Assembly (NCBI GenBank): GCA_964502775.1
Contig: CAZCYE010000040.1
Span: 1 to 14,066 of the forward strand
Source: CAZCYE01 sp964502775
GTDB lineage: Bacteria; Actinomycetota; Acidimicrobiia; IMCC26256; PALSA-555
Direction: 5' to 3'
DNA: 14,066 bases
The notes under the pieces: model-generated
What the model was told of the DNA's origin: nothing
Seen by the model: only the letters and a program-made list of their open reading frames with translations
Database searches by the model: none
Made by a program: the position numbers and the translations under genes
Part shown: in pieces, positions 7,074-13,513 of the stretch
Position numbering within the stretch: position 1 is the first letter of the stretch
Layout: each line of letters opens with the position of its first letter

Positions 7074-7195
7074 CCGTCTTTCTGGTCGCGCCTCGCTGCT
7101 CGCCGGGTTACCCGGCTCGCGGGCGCTCGCCGCTCCGTCTTTCTGGTCGCGCCTCGCTGCTCGCCGGGTTACCCGGCTCGCGGGCGCTCGCCGCT
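7074..7195. repeat. perfect 61-bp tandem duplication with strong hairpin, convergent intergenic region
   Basis: Two identical 61-bp copies (7074-7134 and 7135-7195) abut with no spacer, and the first 3 bases of a third copy follow. They begin 8 nt after the purQ stop and end 7 nt before the stop of the minus-strand 134-aa gene. Each copy holds a nested hairpin. In copy 1, GCGCC-t-CGC (7088-7096) pairs with GCGGGCGC (7119-7126), and inside it GCCGGG (7102-7107) pairs with CCCGGC (7111-7116) around a TTA loop. In copy 2 the structure is at 7149-7187. A bidirectional terminator or a REP-like intergenic element is the likely nature; there is no U-tract. Exact identity suggests recent duplication. 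Confidence 0.9.
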
Positions 7196-7202
7196 CCGCT
7201 TC

Positions 7203-7607
7203 TCAGGCGCCACGCCCGAGGCTGGCCTTGCGCAGGACCTCGGCCGGCACCCCCATCTCCCGCCACGTCGCGTACGTGATGCCCTTGCGGGCGGCATAGG
7301 ACTTGCCCACCTTCACGAATCCGGCCTCGAGCGCGGCGAGATCCGCGGCGGGGCTGCTGCGGGTCTCGAGCTCGACCTCGAGGTCACGCCGCTCCTGGAG
7401 CAACTGGAGGCGACGCAACGACGACGCCTTGGCCGCCTCGGTGTCGATCACGCCCAGGCGTCGCTTGATCGACTCGACGGTACGCTGACGCCCGCGGCGC
7501 GGCCGGTGCTGGGCGAGCGCATCGAGGTACAGCTTCACGACGCGACCCTCGGCGCGCCCTTCGGCCATCGCGGCCTTGTGCGCGCTGGTCATCGGCTGCT
7601 TCGGCAT
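7203..7607 (-). CDS. conserved-looking hypothetical protein, 134 aa
   Basis: I cannot assign a function. The product is basic and predicted mostly helical, with no membrane segment, signal peptide or metal motif. The N-terminus is basic (MPKQPMTSAHKAA, then RPRRGRQRT). A long charged helix at about 45-85 (RRLQLLQERRDLEVELE) could form a coiled coil. The C-terminus (FVKVGKSYAARKGITYATWREMGVPAEVLRKA) looks like a small folded module. Its overall layout resembles uncharacterised actinobacterial proteins of about 130 aa that I recall, but I can name no family. ATG 7607 is preferred because AGAGGAG ends 10 nt upstream; an in-frame GTG at 7634 is the alternative. It converges with purQ and diverges from purL, splitting purSQ from purL. 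Confidence 0.72.
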   Translation of the reverse strand: MPKQPMTSAHKAAMAEGRAEGRVVKLYLDALAQHRPRRGRQRTVESIKRRLGVIDTEAAKASSLRRLQLLQERRDLEVELETRSSPAADLAALEAGFVKVGKSYAARKGITYATWREMGVPAEVLRKASLGRGA

Positions 7608-7671
7608 CGTGGGCTGGCTCCTCTCGTGCCCCACTCATCCTGTCACGAGCGAGGCGCGAGGGGCGTGTCGG

Positions 7672-7677
7672 TAGGCT
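7672..7677 (+). promoter_or_regulatory. candidate -10 element of a leaderless purL transcript
   Basis: TAGGCT ends 6 nt before the purL GTG at 7684, the same geometry as at purS. There is no Shine-Dalgarno site between them. purL therefore seems to have its own promoter, in line with its separation from purQ by a convergent gene. No good -35 hexamer is seen. Confidence 0.55.
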
Positions 7678-7683
7678 CGAACC

Positions 7684-10020
7684 GTGGGCCACGTGCGGGA
7701 GCCGATGCACCGGGCGCTGGGACTGACCGACGACGAGTTGGCCGCGATCGTGGAGCTGCTCGCGCGCGATCCGACCGAGCTCGAGCTCGCGATGTATGCG
7801 GCGATGTGGTCCGAGCACTGCTCGTACAAGTCGTCCAAGGTGCACCTGCGCCGCTTCCCCACGACCGCCCCGTGGGTGCTGGTCGGGCCCGGTGAGGGGG
7901 CGGGTGTGATCGACGTGGGCGACGGTCTCGCGGTGGCGATCCGGATCGAGAGCCACAACCACCCTTCCGCGGTGGAGCCGTACCAGGGTGCGGCCACCGG
8001 GGTGGGGGGCATCATCCGCGACGTGCTGTCGATGGGCGCGCGGCCCATCGCGCTGCTCGACCCGTTGCGCTTCGGCCCGCCCGACCACCCCCGTACCCGC
8101 TACCTGCTCGAGGGAGTGGTGTCGGGCATCAGCGGCTACGGCAACTCCGTCGGGGTGCCCACCGTGGGCGGCGAGCTCGTCTTCGACGACTGCTACGCCG
8201 AGAACCCGCTCGTGAACGTGGCGTGCCTGGGCCTGCTCGACAAGGACAAGCTCGTGCTCGCCCGCGCCGAGGGTGACGGCAACCTCGCGGTGCTCCTCGG
8301 GGCGTCCACGGGCCGGGACGGCATCGGTGGGGCGAGCGTGCTCGCGTCGGCGGCGTTCGACGAGGGGTCCGACGCCAAGCGGCCGTCGGTGCAGGTCGGT
8401 GACCCATTCGAGGAGAAGCGCCTCATCGAGGCGTGCCTCGCGCTCCTCGAGGCGGGCCTCGTGATGGGCATCCAGGACTTGGGCGCGGCCGGGCTGTCGT
8501 GCGCGGCGTCGGAGACCGCGGCCAAGACCGGCGCGGGGATGGACGTGGATGTGGCCCGTGTCCCGCGCCGGGAACCGCGCATGACCGCGGTGGAGGTGAT
8601 GACCTCGGAGAGCCAGGAGCGCATGCTCGCCATCGTGGAGCCGCGCCATCTCGACGAGGTGCTGTCGGTGTGCGCGCGCTGGGAGGTCCGAGCCGCGGTG
8701 GTGGGCCGGGTCACCGGCACGGGGCGCTTCCGGGTCTTCGACGGCGCCTTTGACGGCGCCGGGGACCCGGTGGCCGGCGCCCCAGGAGGTGCCGATCTCG
8801 ATCGCGGCGATCGTGGTGCCGGACCGCCGCGTGCGCTCGCGGACGTGCCGGTGGCGAGCCTCGGTGACGGGCCGGTGTACGAGCGTCCCCGGGCACGACC
8901 GCCCGACCAGGACGCGGTGAACGCCGCTGATCCCGGGCCCGAGCTGGCGCGCCGCTTCCCACCCGGGTCCGATCTCGGTGCCGAGCTCCTCGCGTTGCTG
9001 TCCACCCCGGGCCTGGGCGACGCCTCGTGGGTGTGGCGCCAGTACGACCATCAGCTGTTCCTCAACACGGTGATCGGACCGGGAGCGGATGCGGCCGTGC
9101 TGCGGCTCCCGGGCACGACGCGCGCGCTGGCGGTGGCCACCGACGGCAAGGCGCGGTACTGCCGGCTCGACCCGCGTGTGGGTGGACGCCTCGTGGTGCT
9201 CGAGGCGGCGCGCAACGTCGCGTGTGCCGGCGCAGAGCCCAAGGCCCTGGTGAACTGCCTCAACTTCGGCGATCCCGAGAATCCCCACGTGATGTGGCAG
9301 TTCGCCGAGGTGGTCGAGGGGATGAGCGAGGCCTGCGAGGCGCTAGGGATCCCGGTGGTGGGCGGGAACGTGAGCTTCTACAACGCGTCGGGTGGCCGCG
9401 ACATCGACCCCACGCCGGTCGTGGCGGTGCTCGGGATCGTCGACCCGCTGCGCGACGTGCCCCCGGGCCCGGCGCTGGTGCCGGGCCACCAACTGGTCGT
9501 GCTCGGCGAGACCGACGCCGAGCTCGGGGGATCGGCGTGGGCGCGTGGCCACGGCCTCGACGACGGCCAGCCCCCCGCCGCCGACCTCGCGGCCGGCACA
9601 CGCCTGCACCGACTCGTGGCCGCGCTCGTGCAGGACCGAGTGGTCGCTTCGGTGCACGACTGCGCCGACGGCGGTCTCGGGGTCGCGCTGGCCGAGATGG
9701 CGATCCTCGGGGGCTGTGGGTTCCGCGTGACCCCGGAGCCGGGACTCGTGCCCGGGGTGTGGTCCTTCTCGGAGTCGGCGTCGCGGGTGGTGGTGGCGCT
9801 CGACGCGGCGTCGGTGCCCGGGCTGCTCGACCAGGCCGAGCACGCGGGTGTGCCCGCCCACGAGATCGGCATCACCGGCGGCGACCACATGGAGGTGGTC
9901 GGCGCGCTCGACGTGGCGCTCGCCGACGCCGCGCGCGCCTGGCGCGACGCGATCCCGGATCTCGTCGGCGCGGCCAGCGCGGCTGGCGCGGCGAACGCGG
10001 CGAACGCAACAGGGAGCTGA
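7684..10020 (+). CDS. purL: FGAM synthase large subunit PurL
   Basis: The ATP-dependent synthetase subunit that converts FGAR to FGAM using ammonia from PurQ. The product is 778 aa, in the range of the short, three-subunit type and lacking the fused glutaminase and PurS-like domains of the 1300-aa enzyme. The catalytic-loop motif MWSEHCSYKSSK has His45. IRIESHNHPSAVEPYQGAATGVGGIIRD is the ATP/substrate site, ESQERML and YDHQLFLNTV mark the domain junction, and GGNVSFYN and CADGGLGVALAEMA belong to the second PurM-like repeat. GTG 7684 is chosen for its position 6 nt after TAGGCT. The tail is low-complexity (GAASAAGAANAANATGS), encoded partly by two 9-bp repeats of GCGGCGAAC at 9988-10005. It converges with the APS-kinase-like gene across 59 nt. 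Confidence 0.96.
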   Translation: MGHVREPMHRALGLTDDELAAIVELLARDPTELELAMYAAMWSEHCSYKSSKVHLRRFPTTAPWVLVGPGEGAGVIDVGDGLAVAIRIESHNHPSAVEPYQGAATGVGGIIRDVLSMGARPIALLDPLRFGPPDHPRTRYLLEGVVSGISGYGNSVGVPTVGGELVFDDCYAENPLVNVACLGLLDKDKLVLARAEGDGNLAVLLGASTGRDGIGGASVLASAAFDEGSDAKRPSVQVGDPFEEKRLIEACLALLEAGLVMGIQDLGAAGLSCAASETAAKTGAGMDVDVARVPRREPRMTAVEVMTSESQERMLAIVEPRHLDEVLSVCARWEVRAAVVGRVTGTGRFRVFDGAFDGAGDPVAGAPGGADLDRGDRGAGPPRALADVPVASLGDGPVYERPRARPPDQDAVNAADPGPELARRFPPGSDLGAELLALLSTPGLGDASWVWRQYDHQLFLNTVIGPGADAAVLRLPGTTRALAVATDGKARYCRLDPRVGGRLVVLEAARNVACAGAEPKALVNCLNFGDPENPHVMWQFAEVVEGMSEACEALGIPVVGGNVSFYNASGGRDIDPTPVVAVLGIVDPLRDVPPGPALVPGHQLVVLGETDAELGGSAWARGHGLDDGQPPAADLAAGTRLHRLVAALVQDRVVASVHDCADGGLGVALAEMAILGGCGFRVTPEPGLVPGVWSFSESASRVVVALDAASVPGLLDQAEHAGVPAHEIGITGGDHMEVVGALDVALADAARAWRDAIPDLVGAASAAGAANAANATGS

Positions 10021-10055
10021 CGACGGGTTCGACGTAGCCCCCAGGTGTCGCCCAG

Positions 10056-10081
10056 GACGCGCCGGGCGTGCGCGCCGCGTC
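10056..10081. terminator. hairpin between convergent purL and APS-kinase-like gene
   Basis: Arms GACGCG (10056-10061) and CGCGTC (10076-10081) enclose a second stem, GCG (10066-10068) with CGC (10073-10075) around TGCG. It lies 35 nt behind the purL stop and touches the stop codon of the minus-strand gene. There is no U-tract, so terminator function is inferred from position and strength. Confidence 0.38.
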
Positions 10082-10532
10082 AGGCGCGGGCGTCGGGGAC
10101 GCGCGTGACCAGGTCCTGTGATTCGAGCCACGACACCAACTGCGCGGCCGAGTCGCGCGCCCGGCGGTCCCGGGTGGGCACGCGCAGCTCGGGGCCGAGG
10201 GGCTCCTCGTACGCGGCGTCCGGGCCCGGACCCGCGTCCACGAGCACCTCCACGAATTCGGGGACCTCGGCCCGCAGCCGGTCCCGCTCGGCCCGCGTGG
10301 GGGCGCCGTGGGCCACGAGCACGAGCGCTCCCGCGGCCACGAGCATGCGGCACAGCCACGCGAGCGCGCCGACGGGGTCGCCGGGGTCGAGGTGCGCCTG
10401 CACGTCGGCGTCGTCGATCACGATCACGGCGTGACCGCCACGTTCGAGCTCGCGGGCCGCCTCGTGGGCGATCGTCGTCTTGCCCGCGCCGCTGCGACCC
10501 GTGAGGAGCACGCACGCGCCTCGGTGCTGCAC
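10080..10532 (-). CDS. degenerate APS-kinase-like P-loop protein, 150 aa
   Basis: The N-terminus has an intact Walker A, GRSGAGKT at residues 12-19, and the order of elements follows adenylylsulfate kinase (CysC). VIDDADVQAHL stands where the family has DGDNVRxGL, AAGALVLVAHGAPTRAERDRLR stands for the segment with the ISPYRxxRD motif, FVEVLVDAG matches the next strand, and YEEPLGPELRVPTRD...SAAQLVSWLE matches the usual C-terminus. The APS-binding DGDNxR and KGLY motifs are altered or missing, so real APS kinase activity is doubtful; an NTP-dependent kinase of another substrate is possible. GTG 10532 is chosen because TAGCGT lies 7 nt upstream, suggesting a leaderless mRNA; ATG 10564 and ATG 10631 are alternatives. 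It diverges from purF and converges with purL. Sulfate-assimilation neighbours are absent. Confidence 0.72.
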   Translation of the reverse strand: MQHRGACVLLTGRSGAGKTTIAHEAARELERGGHAVIVIDDADVQAHLDPGDPVGALAWLCRMLVAAGALVLVAHGAPTRAERDRLRAEVPEFVEVLVDAGPGPDAAYEEPLGPELRVPTRDRRARDSAAQLVSWLESQDLVTRVPDARA

Positions 10533-10539
10533 CAGATCG

Positions 10540-10545
10540 ACGCTA
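10540..10545 (-). promoter_or_regulatory. candidate -10 element of the APS-kinase-like gene
   Basis: On the minus strand TAGCGT ends 7 nt before GTG 10532, with no Shine-Dalgarno site between them. This copies the geometry seen at purS and purL and is the main reason for choosing this start. Confidence 0.4.
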
Positions 10546-10611
10546 CCGGGTGCGCGGGAGGGCATCCTCCGGTACCGGGGCTCGTACCGGGCCGGGACTC
10601 GGGAGTCGGCG

Positions 10612-10620
10612 TGGGATACT
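10612..10620 (+). promoter_or_regulatory. candidate extended -10 promoter for purF-purM
   Basis: TGGGATACT reads as an extended -10 (TGn followed by GATACT). Transcription would begin 6-9 nt later, just before or at the purF ATG at 10630. GGAGG (10621-10625) lies 4 nt before the ATG, so the gene has either a minimal leader with a tight ribosome site or a leaderless transcript. Confidence 0.38.
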
Positions 10621-10629
10621 GGAGGAGCC

Positions 10630-12147
10630 ATGGAGCCGACCCTCGGCCACGCGTGTGGCGTCTTCGGCGTGTATGCACCCGGCGAGCCGGTGGCCCACCT
10701 CAGCTATCTCGGCCTGTACGCGCTCCAGCACCGGGGTCAGGAGTCGGCCGGAATCGCGGTGAGCGACGGCGAGACGATCACCGTCGTGAAGGACATGGGC
10801 CTCGTCACCCAGGTCTTCGACGAGCGCCACCTCGCGCCGCTCGACGGTCATCTGGCCATCGCCCACAACCGCTACTCCACGACCGGCTCGAGCAACTGGC
10901 GCAACGCCCAGCCCGTGTACCGCTCGGTGGGCGAAGCCGGCTTCGCGCTCGGTCACAACGGGAACCTCACCAACACCGCCGAGTTGGCCGAGCGCCTCGG
11001 CATGCTGCCCGGGCTCGCCCCGCCCAGTCGCGACGTGGACTCCACCACGGACTCCGCGCTCGTGGCCGAGCTCATCGCCAACGCGTACCCGTCCGAGGGG
11101 CGGTCCGACGGGCGCGATCTCGAGTCCGCGCTCGAGCGGGTGTTGCCACACCTGGAGGGCGGGTTCTCGTTCGTACTGATGGACGACGCGCACCTCATCG
11201 GGGTGCGCGACCCTCACGGCTTCTGGCCGCTCGTGCTCGGTCGGATCGAAGGCGGCTGGGTGCTCGCGAGCGAGACGGCCGCGCTCGACATCATCGGTGC
11301 CCACGTGGTGCGCGAGGTGGAGCCGGGGGAGATGGTCACGATCGACGCCACCGGTCTGCGTGAGCACCGCTTCGCCGAACCGACGCCCAAGCTCTGCCTG
11401 TTCGAGTTCGTGTACTTCGCTCGTCCCGACAGCTACCTCTACGGCCGGAGTGTGCACGCCGCTCGCCAGCGCATGGGCGAGGAGCTCGCCCGCCAGGCGC
11501 CGGTCGCCGCCGACATGGTGATGCCCATCCCCGAGTCGGGCATCCCTGCGGCCCAGGGCTACGCGCGGGCATCGGGCGTCCCCTACGGCGACGGGCTCGT
11601 GAAGAACCGCTACGTGGGCCGCACGTTCATCCAGCCGAGTCAGCAGCTTCGCACCGGCGGCGTCCGCCTCAAGCTGAACCCGCTGCCCGAGGCGATCAGG
11701 GGCAAGCGCCTCGTGGTGGTCGACGATTCGATCGTGCGCGGCAACACCACTCGCCAGGTGGTCGCGATGTTGCGCGAGGCCGGAGCGGCGGAGGTGCACT
11801 TCCGGGTGTCGTCCCCCCCGTACAAGTACCCGTGCTTCTACGGCATGGACACGGGCCGGCGCTCGGAGCTCCTGGCCGCCGACCTCTCGGTGGGTGAGAT
11901 CGCCGACTACCTCAAGGTCGACTCCCTCGCCTACCTCGAGCTGGATCGACTCACCACCGCCACGGGCGCACCCCCCGAGGCGTTCTGCACCGCCTGTCTG
12001 TCGGGCGACTACCCGGTGCCGGTCCCGCTCACCGACTCCAAGCACGTGCTGGAGTCGCCCGGCGAGGGCGACGCCGACGGCGCCGCCGAACCCGCCCCCG
12101 GCATCGAGGCGACGTTGCCCGTGCCCGCTCCACCCTCGCCCGCGTGA
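10630..12147 (+). CDS. purF: amidophosphoribosyltransferase PurF, Fe-S type
   Basis: Catalyses the first committed step of purine synthesis: PRPP plus glutamine gives phosphoribosylamine. The product is 505 aa. An N-terminal Ntn glutaminase domain begins with nucleophile Cys9 in HACGVFGVY, so an 8-residue propeptide must be removed. The C-terminal phosphoribosyltransferase domain has the PRPP loop VVVDDSIVRGNTT at 362-374. Cys256 (KLCLFEF), Cys402 (YPCFYGMD) and Cys453/Cys456 (FCTACLSG) match the four ligands of the [4Fe-4S] cluster in the Bacillus-type enzyme, so this form is probably oxygen-sensitive and feedback-inhibited by purine nucleotides. After the catalytic region a tail of about 35 residues is rich in Ala, Pro, Asp and Glu and is probably disordered. 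The stop overlaps purM in GTGA. Confidence 0.97.
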   Translation: MEPTLGHACGVFGVYAPGEPVAHLSYLGLYALQHRGQESAGIAVSDGETITVVKDMGLVTQVFDERHLAPLDGHLAIAHNRYSTTGSSNWRNAQPVYRSVGEAGFALGHNGNLTNTAELAERLGMLPGLAPPSRDVDSTTDSALVAELIANAYPSEGRSDGRDLESALERVLPHLEGGFSFVLMDDAHLIGVRDPHGFWPLVLGRIEGGWVLASETAALDIIGAHVVREVEPGEMVTIDATGLREHRFAEPTPKLCLFEFVYFARPDSYLYGRSVHAARQRMGEELARQAPVAADMVMPIPESGIPAAQGYARASGVPYGDGLVKNRYVGRTFIQPSQQLRTGGVRLKLNPLPEAIRGKRLVVVDDSIVRGNTTRQVVAMLREAGAAEVHFRVSSPPYKYPCFYGMDTGRRSELLAADLSVGEIADYLKVDSLAYLELDRLTTATGAPPEAFCTACLSGDYPVPVPLTDSKHVLESPGEGDADGAAEPAPGIEATLPVPAPPSPA

Positions 12148-13202
12148 GTCGCCGCCGCTCCGGAGGCCGGCTCACCTACGCGGGCGCGGGCGTGGACATC
12201 GCCGCCGGCGAGGAGGCGGTCGAGCGCATCAAGGCGCACGTGCGCACCACCTTCCGGCCCGAGGTCATTGGCGACATCGGCGGCTTCGGCGGCGTGTTCG
12301 ACCTCGGTCACCTCCCGCACCGGAACCCGGTGCTGGTCTCGTCGACCGACGGTGTGGGCACCAAGTCCGTGATCGCGCGCGCCCTCCGTCGCTACGACAC
12401 GATCGGGATCGATCTGGTCGCCATGGTCGTCGACGACGTGGTCGCCCAGGGTGCCGAGCCCCTGTTCGTGCTCGACTACATCTCGGTCGGGCGTCTCGAT
12501 CCGCGCCAGATCGAGGAGCTGGTGGAAGGGGTGGTGGTCGGCTGCAAGGAGGCAGGCTGCGCACTCATCGGCGGCGAGATGTCGGAGCACCCGGGCGTGA
12601 TGGAACCGGGCGAGTTCGACCTCGTCGGCTTTGCCGTGGGAATCGCGGAGCGTGACGGGATCCTCCCCGCGGGAGTGCAACCGGGTGACCACATCATCGG
12701 GTTCGCGAGCCCGGGGCTCCGCTGCAACGGCTACTCACTCGCGCGCGCCGCGCTTCAGGCCGGGGGGCGCCGCCTCGACGAGCCGGCGTGGCGGGGGGCG
12801 CGGCATTCGCTGGGCGCGGAGCTGCTGGTCCCGAGCCGGATCTACGCCCCCGCGGTTCGCGAGCTGCGCCGCCACGCCGAGGTGCACGCCCTGAGCCACG
12901 TCACGGGGGGCGGGATCCCACAGAACCTGGCCCGGGTCCTGCCCCGCCGCTGCGATGGGGTGGTGCAGCGCGGGTCGTGGGACGAGCCCCGGATCTTCTC
13001 GGTCGTCCAGGAGGCGGGCGGGATCACCGACGACGAGATGGAGCACGTCTTCAACCTGGGCGTGGGGATGCTGGCGGTGGTCGCCCCCGGCGACACCCAC
13101 CCTGCGCTTGACGCAGTGCGCGCAGCCGGGCACGATGCGTGGCCAATCGGCGAGGTTGTCGAGGGTCACGGTCAAGTCGTGGTTGCCAGGCGGCACGGGT
13201 AA
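12144..13202 (+). CDS. purM: AIR synthetase PurM
   Basis: Phosphoribosylformylglycinamidine cyclo-ligase: it closes the imidazole ring of FGAM, the product of PurSQL, with ATP to give AIR. The product is 352 aa, normal for the family. Recognisable segments are YAGAGVDIAAGEEAVERIK near residue 12, the ATP-site motif LVSSTDGVGTKS, MVVDDVVAQGAEPLFVLDYISVG, GCALIGGEMSEHPGVM, and the C-terminal HVTGGGIPQNLARVLP. GTG 12144 overlaps the purF stop by 4 nt, so translation is probably coupled. The first ten residues (SRRRSGGRLT) are more basic than usual. The TAA stop is also the start of a TAACCT sequence that could serve as a -10 for bldC, though nothing else supports this. Confidence 0.96.
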   Translation: MSRRRSGGRLTYAGAGVDIAAGEEAVERIKAHVRTTFRPEVIGDIGGFGGVFDLGHLPHRNPVLVSSTDGVGTKSVIARALRRYDTIGIDLVAMVVDDVVAQGAEPLFVLDYISVGRLDPRQIEELVEGVVVGCKEAGCALIGGEMSEHPGVMEPGEFDLVGFAVGIAERDGILPAGVQPGDHIIGFASPGLRCNGYSLARAALQAGGRRLDEPAWRGARHSLGAELLVPSRIYAPAVRELRRHAEVHALSHVTGGGIPQNLARVLPRRCDGVVQRGSWDEPRIFSVVQEAGGITDDEMEHVFNLGVGMLAVVAPGDTHPALDAVRAAGHDAWPIGEVVEGHGQVVVARRHG

Positions 13203-13247
13203 CCTGCCCTGGGGCGGAGAAATCGGGAGCAAGCGCCCACCCGGTTC

Positions 13248-13291
13248 CTCTCGCGGTGGCACGAAGAGTCGGGCGAGCGAGAGAGGCCACC
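13248..13291 (+). promoter_or_regulatory. bldC leader with two mutually exclusive helices
   Basis: CTCTCGC (13248-13254) is complementary to GCGAGAG (13277-13283), and GGTGGC (13255-13260) is complementary to GCCACC (13286-13291). The order left1-left2-right1-right2 means the helices cross, so they would compete or form a pseudoknot. The purine-rich GAGAGAGG at 13279-13286, the only candidate ribosome site, overlaps the first helix. Regulation is inferred and could be coincidental in GC-rich DNA. Confidence 0.28.
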
Positions 13292-13297
13292 CCCCAC

Positions 13298-13501
13298 ATG
13301 GATCCCACCCCGCCCCCCGACGATGACGAGCTCCTCACGCCGTCGGAGGTGGCGGCGATGTTCCGGGTCAACCCCAAGACCGTGACCCGGTGGGCCCGCT
13401 CGGGCAAGATCTCGGCCATCCGCACGCTGGGCGGGCATCGCCGGTTCCGCCGCTCCGAGATCGAGGCCAAGCTCGCCGAGGGCAACGGCGAGCAGCCGTG
13501 A
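13298..13501 (+). CDS. bldC: BldC-type MerR-like DNA-binding regulator
   Basis: The 67-aa protein is a single winged helix-turn-helix of the MerR-like kind without an effector domain. LLTPSEVAAMFRVNPKTVTRWARSG at about 12-36 is the helix-turn-helix, and TLGGHRRFRRSEIEA is the wing and following helix. This is very close to Streptomyces BldC, which controls the timing of development and binds direct repeats cooperatively; smaller actinobacteria without a life cycle also carry it. The N-terminus (MDPTPPPDDDE) is acidic and Pro-rich. ATG 13298 lies 11 nt after GAGAGAGG, a long but usable spacing. The gene follows purM by 95 nt in the same direction, as I recall for the purF-purM-bldC neighbourhood in Streptomyces. 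It converges with the tRNA operon, 12 nt from the tRNA-Phe 3' end. Confidence 0.93.
   Translation: MDPTPPPDDDELLTPSEVAAMFRVNPKTVTRWARSGKISAIRTLGGHRRFRRSEIEAKLAEGNGEQP
13471..13493. terminator. perfect 8-bp stem inside the 3' end of bldC
   Basis: GCTCGCCG (13471-13478) and CGGCGAGC (13486-13493) pair perfectly around a 7-nt loop. The stem lies in the last ten codons of bldC, 21 nt beyond the tRNA-Phe 3' end when read on the minus strand. It could stop both transcripts at this convergent junction. There is no U-tract. Confidence 0.4.
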
Positions 13502-13513
13502 CGGCCACGGTGA

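Noticed and set aside
7074..7195. CRISPR array or insertion-sequence end
   Set aside because: The two 61-bp units abut without spacers, there are only two, and no cas or transposase gene is present.
8739..8763. Imperfect short repeat GACGGCGCC within purL
   Set aside because: It encodes DGAFDGAG in a variable linker and is ordinary codon-level redundancy.
7384..9288. 634-aa minus-strand open frame
   Set aside because: It lies mostly opposite purL, whose family motifs are certain, and also overlaps the 134-aa gene in another frame. It is an antisense shadow.
10565..10631. Start of the APS-kinase-like gene at ATG 10631, back to back with the purF ATG
   Set aside because: The extra N-terminal residues are not family-like, the site would overlap the purF start, and no ribosome site or promoter spacing supports it.
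10543..12045. 500-aa minus-strand open frame
   Set aside because: It is fully opposite purF and its composition is typical of an antisense shadow.
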